A DNA stretch of 64,000 nucleotides. Source: Arthrobacter rhizophilus (lineage in GTDB: Bacteria; Actinomycetota; Actinomycetes; Actinomycetales; Micrococcaceae). The notes under the pieces were generated by a model. The model saw nothing but the letters and a program-made list of their open reading frames with translations. It did not search any database and was not told the DNA's origin. The position numbers and the translations under genes are program-made. Shown piece after piece: positions 1 to 6,765 of the stretch (its first letter is position 1; every line of letters begins with the position of its first letter). The stretch lies in the NCBI RefSeq assembly GCF_026241105.1, contig NZ_JAPFFT010000003.1:1-64000 (forward strand). The letters run 5' to 3'.

Positions 1-162
1 CCGGGATTTGTGGACCCACTGGTAGCACGTCATCAGGTTGAATCCGAGCTCCTTCGCGGCCGCGCTCACACTCCCAACGCGGTCCAACACCGAAAAGAAC
101 TGAGCCCTCTGCTCCGGCGTGTATTTCCTCCGGCCGGCAGCTTCTCTCGTTAAAGACGACAC
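1..162 (-). CDS. Transposase N-terminal part, cut by window edge
   Basis: The minus strand reads an N-terminal helix-turn-helix of a transposase, starting with a possible GTG at 162 and running off the window at position 1. After a basic stretch (GRRKYTPEQRAQFF) comes a helix-turn-helix pattern (VGSVSAAAKELGF) and a conserved YQWVHK. This arrangement is typical of the DNA-binding head of IS30-like and related transposases; the family is inference because the catalytic part lies outside the window. An inverted repeat lies just upstream (163-202), as expected near an insertion sequence end. Whether the element is intact cannot be judged from here. Confidence 0.6.
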   Translation of the reverse strand, partial: MSSLTREAAGRRKYTPEQRAQFFSVLDRVGSVSAAAKELGFNLMTCYQWVHKSR

Positions 163-202
163 GGTCGTTGCAACTCCCAAAATTCTGGGTGTTGCAACGA
201 CC
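163..202. repeat. Inverted repeat at transposase 5' end
   Basis: GGTCGTTGCAAC at 163-174 is repeated in inverse orientation as GTTGCAACGACC at 191-202, a perfect 12-bp inverted repeat with a 16-bp spacer. It lies directly upstream of the transposase start, so it may be part of the terminal inverted repeat of the insertion sequence or an operator for its transposase. No target duplication can be assessed because the other end is outside the window. Confidence 0.5.
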
Positions 203-254
203 GCGAGAACCCGCCCTTGCCGGGTAAGGACGGCGCTCATCGTCGTTCTGCCGA

Positions 255-392
255 CTACTTGTCGGGGCAGTTTCGCTTGTCGTGCCCGTGGAAGCCGCAG
301 ACGCTGCACTGCCCTGCGTTTTGCGAAACGGTGCACGACCTCCTGTCATGGCCTTCAACCCCACAAATTGAACAGGTCCGACTACCGCCCAT
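255..392 (-). CDS. 45-aa protein with two CCHC zinc knuckles
   Basis: A short minus-strand frame starts with ATG at 392, preceded by a purine-rich AAAGGGGA ribosome binding site, and stops with TAG at 255. It encodes 45 residues containing two exact C-x2-C-x4-H-x4-C motifs, at residues 7-20 (CSICGVEGHDRRSC) and 29-42 (CSVCGFHGHDKRNC). This is the zinc-knuckle pattern known from nucleic-acid-binding proteins. The two knuckles are similar to each other, which suggests internal duplication. The remainder is a short linker and a basic tail. It lies between the transposase fragment and a terminator, and it may be a free-standing nucleic-acid-binding microprotein or the end of a decayed gene. The frame upstream closes with a TGA, which favours the small complete gene. 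Confidence 0.55.
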   Translation of the reverse strand: MGGSRTCSICGVEGHDRRSCTVSQNAGQCSVCGFHGHDKRNCPDK

Positions 393-493
393 TACTTCCC
401 CTTTTGCTGATGCTCAACACTTGAAGGCTCATGTTATCCACCGCGTCCCCAGCCAGCCAAACAAGTCGGGAGGCTAAAGATCGTCCCTATAGC

Positions 494-553
494 AAAAGGC
501 CCCTCCCAGAGCACAGGAACTTCGTTCTGGGCCGAGAGAGGGGGGCCTTTGGC
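494..553. terminator. Bidirectional terminator-like hairpin
   Basis: AAAGGCCCCTC at about 495-505 pairs with GAGGGGGGCCTTT at about 538-550, and an inner CCCAGA/TTCTGGG arm can extend the structure. A-rich and T-rich flanks allow use from both sides. It sits downstream of the minus-strand gene ending at 573 and upstream of the zinc-knuckle gene. Confidence 0.65.
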
Positions 554-572
554 ATTGCCTGACCTCGTCGGA

Positions 573-1157
573 TCAAGCGGGCAGGATTACCATGGCCAAC
601 GCCTCGACGTCGTCTGGCGCTATCGGTCGCAGTGTGCCGAACTCCTTGAATTGCCACCTCGGTCCCGTCCCGTCAGTGAACTGGACCTCCCGCTCGCGCC
701 CGAAATCCTGAGGATCCCTGTAAATCTGAGTGCGAGCGTTACCAAAGCCACCGGGGGCATTCATGGGCCAGGTCTTACTGATTTCTGTTGGAGTCGTGCC
801 CGCCCCTGGCGCCTCCGGACGAAGCCTTTGCACGACTGACACCATCGAGTTAGGTTCGTCGCCGCCGTTGTGCACGATCCAATTAACGTGCTGTCGAGTC
901 TGGCCCATGGACGGGTGAAGGCCCGACGGCGACCTCTCAGCGGTCAAGCTCACTTTTGCCGCCAGACTCCGCTTCCGTGCCTCAGCCTCCGACACTTGCT
1001 GCTGACGGAAGAGCGCCCGGTCATCCATTGCTTCGTCGCGCTCATCCTCTAGTCGCTTGCCGTCCCTGAGGCCAAACCACAAAGCGATTGTCACGGCGCC
1101 TATCGTTCCGACAGCTGCTAACCAGTCAGGAACCGAACCCCAATTTTGTAATGCCAT
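573..1157 (-). CDS. Membrane-anchored protein with coiled coil, unknown
   Basis: I chose the ATG at 1157; a longer frame starts only with a TTG at 1205. The product is about 194 residues. One hydrophobic segment spans roughly residues 8-28 (from VPDWLAAVG to ALWFGL). It is followed by a highly charged helix rich in E, R and D that looks like a coiled coil (about 30-65). The rest is a probable beta-rich domain containing HNGGDEP and FTDGTGPRW. I do not recognise a family. It is the last gene of a three-gene minus-strand series with the HEPN-like and oxygenase-like genes (144-bp gap) and is closed by the hairpin at 494-553, so it may be the membrane-associated member of that module. Confidence 0.6.
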   Translation of the reverse strand: MALQNWGSVPDWLAAVGTIGAVTIALWFGLRDGKRLEDERDEAMDDRALFRQQQVSEAEARKRSLAAKVSLTAERSPSGLHPSMGQTRQHVNWIVHNGGDEPNSMVSVVQRLRPEAPGAGTTPTEISKTWPMNAPGGFGNARTQIYRDPQDFGREREVQFTDGTGPRWQFKEFGTLRPIAPDDVEALAMVILPA

Positions 1158-1301
1158 GAAGGCCGAAATATTCACGTTGCGAGGATATCCGGCGCCCCCG
1201 GACAAGCGCTTCGCCGCGACGGCGAGCGCTCGGAGGCAGCACCGGCGATTTGCAAACCCGGCTGGGTCTGACGCGCCGTATCGCAGTTCCGTCCCCGCCC
1301 C

Positions 1302-2225
1302 TCAGTCGTTTCCGTACTCGCCTTCAGCTTCCACCAGAAACTCCTCGCCTTGCACTTCGAAAGGCTCGTCAAGCCCAGCCGACTCTAAAAGGGAGAGCTC
1401 ATTCAGAATCAATTGGCATGCTGCACAAGAAAAGTAGTCAGGCAGGGCATCCGCTACACCCCACGACTCGTGCTCGCCCGTGCCTGGATCAAAATAGCCA
1501 TCGGACCGCTCGTTTTGCACCTCCTCGGCTTCAAGCAACCCTGAACTCCCGCACGCCGGACAAATTGCACTCTTTGAGTACCTGAGGCCGAGAGCCAACT
1601 GGCGCTCAGTCTTCCAAACCTTCTGCTGTCTTTCCGGCAAGTCACCTCGCGACTTTTGCAAGTACCGCTGCTCGGCGCGGTTTACTAATGACTGAAATCG
1701 TTCTTCCATATACTGCTGATTCTGTTCTAGGTACTTGTTTACAACTTTCTCGCGGTAGAAGCCGACAAGTTGATCGATAGTCTTGTCCTGCCCAGTTATC
1801 AAAGTGCTGGCCGAACTCCAGAACCTCTGCCACCACTTGTCTGGAGGTAGGGCGCCGAATCCGACTCCCGCGCCATGTAGGTACTCATTCCGCGCGGTTG
1901 CGATTTCCGTAGCGTGGACAAGATTGAACGTAGGGAACGCGCGTTTGCACCTCTTGAAGACTGTCGACGCGCTCACGGTCGTAAACTTTCCATCCCCGTC
2001 ACCGATGCCCATAGCGGCCAGGATGTTTCTTCCCTCCTCGGTCGGCTCTGCGATAAGAAGCGGGGATATCTTTGCCAGTGCGGACTTGCCGAGCAACTCC
2101 AGGGCGAGAGACGCCCACAAAGCTTGCTCATCGAAGGACTGGTTCTCTTGCTCGTCCATGGCGCGACTGATGAACAGTTTCGCCTTCAGCCAAAGCGCCT
2201 CGTGGTCGTATGACTGGTGACTCAC
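1302..2225 (-). CDS. HEPN-like protein with C-terminal zinc ribbon
   Basis: GTG start at 2225 overlaps the stop of the upstream gene (GTGA), so the two are translationally coupled. The 307-residue product begins with helical segments (LWLKAKLFISRAMD; ALELLGKSALAKI) resembling the HEPN / DUF4145 four-helix fold. Arg112 to His117 (RNEYLH) fits the R-x4-6-H motif of HEPN ribonucleases. The middle is helical and charged. Near the C-terminus Cys222-x2-Cys225 and Cys267-x2-Cys270 form a zinc-ribbon pair. HEPN proteins act as RNA-cleaving toxins or abortive-infection effectors in many systems; that this one cleaves RNA is inference. Its partner is an oxygenase-like protein rather than the usual nucleotidyltransferase antitoxin. 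Confidence 0.65.
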   Translation of the reverse strand: MSHQSYDHEALWLKAKLFISRAMDEQENQSFDEQALWASLALELLGKSALAKISPLLIAEPTEEGRNILAAMGIGDGDGKFTTVSASTVFKRCKRAFPTFNLVHATEIATARNEYLHGAGVGFGALPPDKWWQRFWSSASTLITGQDKTIDQLVGFYREKVVNKYLEQNQQYMEERFQSLVNRAEQRYLQKSRGDLPERQQKVWKTERQLALGLRYSKSAICPACGSSGLLEAEEVQNERSDGYFDPGTGEHESWGVADALPDYFSCAACQLILNELSLLESAGLDEPFEVQGEEFLVEAEGEYGND

Positions 2226-2905
2226 CTCTTCGCTCCAATCCTGTAAGCAACCCGCGTTACTTCACGCGCGCTATCGCTTTCAACTACCTTCGCTCGCCCA
2301 TGCAAAGCCAATCGGTTCGCGATCAAGAGATACGACTTTGGAACGGACCAATGAAAGGGAGTCGCTTTGTCCTGCAGCGATCGTAGGTAGTCTGCTGCGT
2401 CCCGCGCCCTTGCATCGGCAGGCTCCATCACGTTCGGATCGTAGCGAAGCCGTCCGGCATCCAGAACGGGCGCCAAAAAGGCTGCAGGGCCACTACCGAC
2501 AATGAAAATCCCATGCCGGAGGTATTCGGATGGAAGATATTCCTTCGCGCTCGCGAAACGAAGATCCAACTCCTTAATGCTGAGGACATTCGTAGGCGTC
2601 TCATTCGGCGCGTCGCAAAAAAGAAGCACCACGTCAGGAGGAGTGGGGAAATGGGCGCCGTCCACATGTAGCGGCTGCTCGTCCAATCCGTAAACTGCGC
2701 TAATCGAACGAGGATAAGGCGCTGCAGCCTGCGAGGTCGGACGCAGCATGGTCTCCGTTCCCTGTCCTGAGCGCGTCTCCACCTCCTCCCATTTGTCCAA
2801 CCTGGCTTCAAACCGCAAATTTTGTAGGCTTGACGTCTCGCCAGAGGACCATCCTTGCTGTTGAGCTTCTTCCCAGGCTTCCTTAAGACTCTTGATGCCC
2901 CTCAT
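2222..2905 (-). CDS. TauD-like 2-oxoglutarate/Fe(II) oxygenase-like protein
   Basis: The ATG at 2905 follows an AAAAAGGGGG purine run. The 227-residue product shows a HxD pair at His80-Asp82 (PLHVDGAHF), then PPDVVLLFC, and near the C-terminus LLIANRLALHGRAKV with His202, followed by REVTRVAYRIG with candidate co-substrate arginines at 214, 218 and 222. Order and spacing match the two-His/one-Asp facial triad and C-terminal arginine of the clavaminate synthase/TauD fold, where the distal histidine sits in a DNRRxLHGR-like sequence. At 227 residues it is shorter than TauD (about 280), and the N-terminus is replaced by a charged helix. Substrate is unknown. Coupling with the HEPN gene suggests a role in modifying a biomolecule or controlling the HEPN partner. 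Confidence 0.5.
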   Translation of the reverse strand: MRGIKSLKEAWEEAQQQGWSSGETSSLQNLRFEARLDKWEEVETRSGQGTETMLRPTSQAAAPYPRSISAVYGLDEQPLHVDGAHFPTPPDVVLLFCDAPNETPTNVLSIKELDLRFASAKEYLPSEYLRHGIFIVGSGPAAFLAPVLDAGRLRYDPNVMEPADARARDAADYLRSLQDKATPFHWSVPKSYLLIANRLALHGRAKVVESDSAREVTRVAYRIGAKR

Positions 2906-3012
2906 CCCCCTTTTTGCTAATTTTCCAGCCAGAGCCTACATGAGGCCGACGACGCTCATGTTTGACACTTCCGTGACCCTAAAGATGCGGTCTTGCTGAG
3001 CTCAAAGACGCA

Positions 3013-3250
3013 CTAGGAATTTTCATAGCGCATGTGGATCACGCCGGTGCCCATCTCGATCCGGCTGGTCCGGGCCGCGATGGCAGCCAACAAGGGGAAC
3101 GGGAAAGACTGCTGGCGCAAAGTGGTGCACGCGGAAGAACGCTCCGTTGATCTCGAGTTCCTCCGCCGCGACGGCCAAGTCAATCCCCTGCAGCAAGGCG
3201 TCGCCGGCCGAACGAGTCAGTGAGCCTTGGACAGGCCCCCAATGGGGTGG
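3013..3250 (-). pseudogene. Remnant of LLM-class flavin-dependent monooxygenase
   Basis: The minus strand first reads AVAAEELEINGAFFRVHHFA followed by PAVFPVPL in one frame. It then continues in another frame as AAIAARTSRIEMGTGV and HMRYEN before a TAG at 3013-3015. These pieces match the N-terminal part of luciferase-like flavin monooxygenases, in which a VHHF element is followed by PFPLLAAIAARTSRIE. The frame shift lies near 3085-3095 and everything after the first ~75 residues is missing. It lies directly downstream of the ssuC-like permease, where a desulfonating monooxygenase would belong, so the operon has probably lost its own oxygenase. Confidence 0.6.
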
Positions 3251-3263
3251 GCCGCGGAATTCC

Positions 3264-4226
3264 TTAGCGCGTGCTCCCCGCCAGCAGACCGCGGCGCAAC
3301 AGGAGGCGGCGCTCAATCGGGGCGAACACCACGAGCTCGATAAGGATGCCCACAAACAAGATGGCCAGAATCGCGGACATGACCGTGGCCATGTCGGACA
3401 GAGTGCGGCCCTGGTCCAGGAGCGAACCGAGTCCGAAGCCGATGGTACCGCCCACCGCGATGATTTCGGCAGCCATGAGGGATCGCCAGGAGAATGCCCA
3501 GCCCTGCTTGAGGCCGCCGAGGTAGCCGGGAAGGGCCGCCGGCAGGACAATCTGCAAGGCCATCTGTAGCCGCGATGCACCGAGGACCTTGCCCACGCTC
3601 CGGTATTGCGGCGGGATCTGGTCCACACCGGAAATCAGCCCGTTGATGATGGAAGGGATGGCACCCATCAGAACGACGAAGTACACAGTGCCGTCCGATA
3701 GTCCGAACCAGATGATGGCGGCAGGAACCCACGCCACGGATGGAAGCACCTGTAGCCCCGAAATGAGCGGCCCGAAGGCACGGCGCAGCGGCTGCACTTG
3801 CGCGAGGAGCAGGCCCAGCGGGGTGGCCACGGCAACACTGATGAGGAACCCGATTACGCCGCGCTGGAGTGAAGTCAGCACGGCTTCCTGGGCTTTGCCT
3901 TCGGCCCAAAGAGCACCGAACTGGCCCAGGACATCAAGCGGGCCCGGAACTTGGTCACGGCGTTTGAAACCGAGGGAGACGTAGAACTGCCACGCCAGGA
4001 TGAGCACCAAGAGCGCTGCAATGGGGAGGATGACCCGGGTCCAGTCGATGCGCGCCTTGCGGTGTGAGTCCGACTGCAATTTGTCCAGGCCGGCCTCAAG
4101 GTCCCGGAGCTCATCCGGGTTTCCCTTCAGGGACGGCGACGTGATGTGGCGGGACTCCGAAGCTTGCTCGGCGTTCTCCGCCCCTGTGCTTTCCCCGGCA
4201 AGCCGGGTCTCTTGTTCAATTGGCAT
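3264..4226 (-). CDS. ssuC: Aliphatic sulfonate ABC transporter permease
   Basis: The 320-residue protein has a hydrophilic N-terminal tail of about 60 residues and then about six membrane segments. It carries the conserved cytoplasmic loop of binding-protein-dependent permeases (GASRLQMALQIVLPAALPG, around residues 225-245) that docks on the ATPase. Overall wording matches the SsuC/TauC/NrtB family. It overlaps the upstream ATPase gene by 11 bp (start ATG 4226, ATPase stop 4216) and is third in a minus-strand operon with a binding protein and ATPase. Sulfonate rather than nitrate or taurine is inferred from the nearby cys genes and the flavin monooxygenase remnant downstream. Confidence 0.8.
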   Translation of the reverse strand: MPIEQETRLAGESTGAENAEQASESRHITSPSLKGNPDELRDLEAGLDKLQSDSHRKARIDWTRVILPIAALLVLILAWQFYVSLGFKRRDQVPGPLDVLGQFGALWAEGKAQEAVLTSLQRGVIGFLISVAVATPLGLLLAQVQPLRRAFGPLISGLQVLPSVAWVPAAIIWFGLSDGTVYFVVLMGAIPSIINGLISGVDQIPPQYRSVGKVLGASRLQMALQIVLPAALPGYLGGLKQGWAFSWRSLMAAEIIAVGGTIGFGLGSLLDQGRTLSDMATVMSAILAILFVGILIELVVFAPIERRLLLRRGLLAGSTR

Positions 4227-4953
4227 GGCGGCGGATCTCCTCGCGCAGGCGGCGGGTAATGGTTCCAGTCAGTTCCCCGGCACGGCCGGCGTCGGTCCGG
4301 TGTTCCTCCGAGACGTTCCATTCGGCCACAACCCGTCCCGGACGGGAGGACAGCAAGAGCACCCTCTGGCCCAGCCGCACGGCCTCACGCACGTTGTGCG
4401 TCACGAACACGATTGTGCGGCCGGTTTCCTTCCAGATCCGCTCCAGCTCGTCGTGGAGAAGGTCGCGGGTGATGGCATCGAGCGCGGCGAACGGTTCGTC
4501 CATGAGTAGCAGCTGCCGGTCCTGGGCCAAAGCGCGAGCCAGGGCGACGCGTTGCCGCATGCCTCCGGAGAGCTCGTGCGGGCGCTTGTCTCCCGCGCCG
4601 CCCAAGTGGACGAGGTCCAACAGTTCGCCTGTACGCGCAGCGCGCGAAGCCTTGCTTGTGCTGCCGGACTTGTCGGCCAGCTTCAGCGCGAGTTCGATAT
4701 TGCCACGGGCCGTGAGCCACGGAAACAGCGCAGAATCCTGGAACATGAAGGCGGCGCCGTCGCTGGGCACCTCCAGAGCGCCCGACGTCGGCTGGTCCAA
4801 TCCCGCGAGGATGTTCAGCAGGGTGGATTTGCCGCAGCCGGACGCGCCGAGCAGCGCGACGAACTCGCCCTGCTGGATGGTGGCGTTGACGTCGTCCAAC
4901 ACCGGGGCGCCGTCGCCGAAGCGTTTACCCAGGTGTTCCAGTACGACTGGCAT
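4216..4953 (-). CDS. ssuB: Sulfonate ABC transporter ATP-binding protein
   Basis: I chose the ATG at 4953, preceded by AAGGAC at good spacing; a longer frame begins with GTG at 4995 inside a palindromic repeat. The 245-residue product has Walker A GASGCGKST (residues 36-44), the ABC signature LSGGMRQRVALARAL, Walker B LLMDEPFAALD and the H-loop THNVREA. This is a complete nucleotide-binding subunit of the SsuB/TauB type. It couples to the permease through the downstream overlapping gene and is separated from the binding-protein gene by the repeat at 4993-5062. Confidence 0.85.
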   Translation of the reverse strand: MPVVLEHLGKRFGDGAPVLDDVNATIQQGEFVALLGASGCGKSTLLNILAGLDQPTSGALEVPSDGAAFMFQDSALFPWLTARGNIELALKLADKSGSTSKASRAARTGELLDLVHLGGAGDKRPHELSGGMRQRVALARALAQDRQLLLMDEPFAALDAITRDLLHDELERIWKETGRTIVFVTHNVREAVRLGQRVLLLSSRPGRVVAEWNVSEEHRTDAGRAGELTGTITRRLREEIRRHAN

Positions 4954-4992
4954 GGTCCCGTCCTTCGTTTGTTGCTTCGTTTGTTGAATGTG

Positions 4993-5062
4993 CACCCAAC
5001 TAACTGGCAGTTGTTGTCGTTATGAGCCGTCAAAACGACAACAGCTGCCAGTCAGTTGGGTG
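4993..5062. repeat. 68-bp palindromic repeat, copy 1
   Basis: CACCCAACTAACTGGCAG at 4993 and CTGCCAGTCAGTTGGGTG ending at 5062 are near-perfect inverted arms. Inner arms TTGTTGTCGTT and AACGACAACA make one long hairpin. The same sequence with small changes recurs at 16111-16177 and, in frame, inside menF at 20110-20176. It lies between ssuA and ssuB, where it may moderate read-through in the operon. Confidence 0.85.
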
Positions 5063-5070
5063 GCGGCGGT

Positions 5071-6225
5071 TCAGTCCTGGCCCAGTCCTGCGGCCGATGT
5101 CTTCTGTCCCGTGACGCTGTTGAGGGCGCGGAGATCGAAGATGCCGTTGATGTCGGCGGGTTTGGTGATGCCGGCGTCCACGCCGTCCTGGAGCAGCTTC
5201 TTGTAGGTTCCGGCGAGCGGGTCCACGGTGAAGACGATGTTCTTCAGGGAGCGGTCGATCACGTCGGCCGGGAGCGTGCTGCCCGCGGTCGCCTTCAGCG
5301 CGGCGTTGATGGCGGCGGCCTTGTCGGCGGCCGAGGCCGTGTTGAGCCACTTGACGGAGGCCTCGTGGCCCTGGAGCAAGGCGGTCACGGTCTCGGGGTG
5401 TTCTGCGGCGAACTTCTTGCTGACGATCAGGATGGTAGTGGGAAACTCACCCTTGTCCCAGAGGTCCTTCTCGTCCACCAGCACCTTGCCGCCGGCCTGA
5501 AGCACCAGTCGGGAGGCCCAGGGCTCTGGTAACCACGCGCCGTCGAGCTTTCCGTCTTGGAAGAGCTTGAGGGTCTGGGCGTTCTCGGTCGGGTTGACGG
5601 CGACGTCGCCGCCGCCGTTCGGGTTGGTTTTCAGGCCCTGCTTGCCCAGCCAGGCGCGCAGCGCCACGTCCTGGGTGCCGCCGAGCTGCGGTGAGGCGAG
5701 GGTCTTGCCCTTGAGGTCTGCGGCGGAGTTGATGCCGGGCTTGACCACCAGCTGGGCTCCGCCCGAGGCAGCACCCGCGATGATGCTGATGGACGCGCCC
5801 TTGCTCTGGACGAAGGAATTGATGGCCGGATTCGGGCCAAGGTAGGCGGCGTCGATCGCGCCGGCGTTCAGGGCCTCGATGGCGGCCGGTCCGGCGTTGA
5901 AGATCTGGGTAGTGAGCTTGGTGCTGCCCAGCTTGCTGGCGATGATGCCCTTGCTCACCCCGACCAGTGCGGGGGCGTGGGTGACGTTGCCGAAGTAGCC
6001 CAGCCGGAGTTCCGCGGCGGGCGTCGTCGCTGCCGCGGGCTTCGTTTCGTTGTTCTTCGCGACAACGGACGCCACGGCCGCGCCGGCGCCGATCAGGAGT
6101 ACGAGTCCGACGGCGATGCCGATCTCGAGCGTGCGGCGGCGCTTGGGCTTGTTGCTTTCACCCGCGACGATGCGCGTGGTTCCCGGGTTCGAGGCGGGCG
6201 GCGTGGGTTCTGGGGTGTTTGACAT
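5071..6225 (-). CDS. ssuA: Sulfonate ABC transporter substrate-binding protein
   Basis: The 384-residue protein starts with ATG at 6225 (AAGGA upstream). A 32-residue basic N-terminus leads to a hydrophobic helix at about 33-55, an uncleaved anchor or long signal peptide without a lipobox cysteine. The mature part contains RLGYFGNVTHAPALVG, DAAYLGPNPAINSF and a WLPEPWASRL segment, hallmarks of the NMT1/SsuA-type periplasmic-binding fold. It heads the ssuABC-type operon. Sulfonate specificity follows from the genomic context, not from a visible ligand motif. Confidence 0.8.
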   Translation of the reverse strand: MSNTPEPTPPASNPGTTRIVAGESNKPKRRRTLEIGIAVGLVLLIGAGAAVASVVAKNNETKPAAATTPAAELRLGYFGNVTHAPALVGVSKGIIASKLGSTKLTTQIFNAGPAAIEALNAGAIDAAYLGPNPAINSFVQSKGASISIIAGAASGGAQLVVKPGINSAADLKGKTLASPQLGGTQDVALRAWLGKQGLKTNPNGGGDVAVNPTENAQTLKLFQDGKLDGAWLPEPWASRLVLQAGGKVLVDEKDLWDKGEFPTTILIVSKKFAAEHPETVTALLQGHEASVKWLNTASAADKAAAINAALKATAGSTLPADVIDRSLKNIVFTVDPLAGTYKKLLQDGVDAGITKPADINGIFDLRALNSVTGQKTSAAGLGQD

Positions 6226-6433
6226 GGGGGGAATCCTTGGGATGCGTTGCGGAAGGGGCTGGGCGGGTTGTCAGGCCCTGCGACATCGCCCCGAGAGGGC
6301 AGGCAAGGACCAATCCGAAGAGGTCATGGATTCACCATAGGGACTGTCATAATTGCCGTTCAACGACCCGGAAACCCGGGGTCACGCACGTTCATGCGGC
6401 GTCACAATCGGGCCCAGGCCACTCCTTCACTGG

Positions 6434-6531
6434 TTGTCGCCGTACAGCGACAGAGACCATTGTCGCCGTACGGCATCAAATGTTACTGTAGCCGTACGGC
6501 GACAATCACCGGAGTAGCCGTACGGCGACAG
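6434..6531. promoter_or_regulatory. Four-site operator upstream of hipB
   Basis: Four copies of a 12-bp core TTGTCGCCGTAC lie at 6434-6445 and 6460-6471 in forward orientation and at 6494-6505 and 6520-6531 in reverse. Spacing is 26 bp within each pair and the pairs face each other about a centre near 6482. The last copy ends ten bases before the hipB ATG. HipB-type repressors are known to bind several inverted sites upstream of their own operon, so autoregulation is the obvious reading. The rest of 6226-6433 shows nothing recognisable beyond the divergent promoter zone. Confidence 0.7.
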
Positions 6532-6540
6532 GGGTCTTTC

Positions 6541-6765
6541 ATGTTTACAGTCCGCGAGGCAGGGCCTCTTGTACGCGAACTCCGGGAAGAACATGGCTGG
6601 ACACAAGCCGAGCTCGCGAGCCGGGCCGGGGTATCCAGATCCTTCCTCGTGGACCTGGAGGCCGGGAAATCCACCGTTGAAACATGGAAATTCATGGACG
6701 TGTTCCAAGCGTTAGGCTACGAAATCGCCATCCGGAACCGTGAAACGGGCAAGGTGCGCTGGTGA
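6541..6765 (+). CDS. hipB: HipB-like XRE-family antitoxin
   Basis: The 74-residue product starts at ATG 6541 directly after the fourth operator repeat. Residues 8-60 are a lambda-repressor-type helix-turn-helix: LVRELREEHGWTQAELASRA with recognition helix SRSFLVDLEAGKS. The C-terminal tail (ALGYEIAIRNRETG) resembles the strand that HipB uses for dimerisation. Its stop overlaps the start of hipA (6762-6765), the usual coupled arrangement. Because hipA is broken, the antitoxin is now an orphan that may still regulate its own promoter and other sites. Confidence 0.75.
   Translation: MFTVREAGPLVRELREEHGWTQAELASRAGVSRSFLVDLEAGKSTVETWKFMDVFQALGYEIAIRNRETGKVRW

Noticed and set aside
1302..2905. Classical MNT-HEPN toxin-antitoxin pair
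   Set aside because: The partner protein has no nucleotidyltransferase GSxxxG-DxD motif; it shows a HxD...H oxygenase-type pattern instead.
4220..4987. Plus-strand 255-codon frame opposite ssuB
   Set aside because: Ser/Arg/Pro-rich shadow of the ATPase gene without motifs or ribosome binding site.
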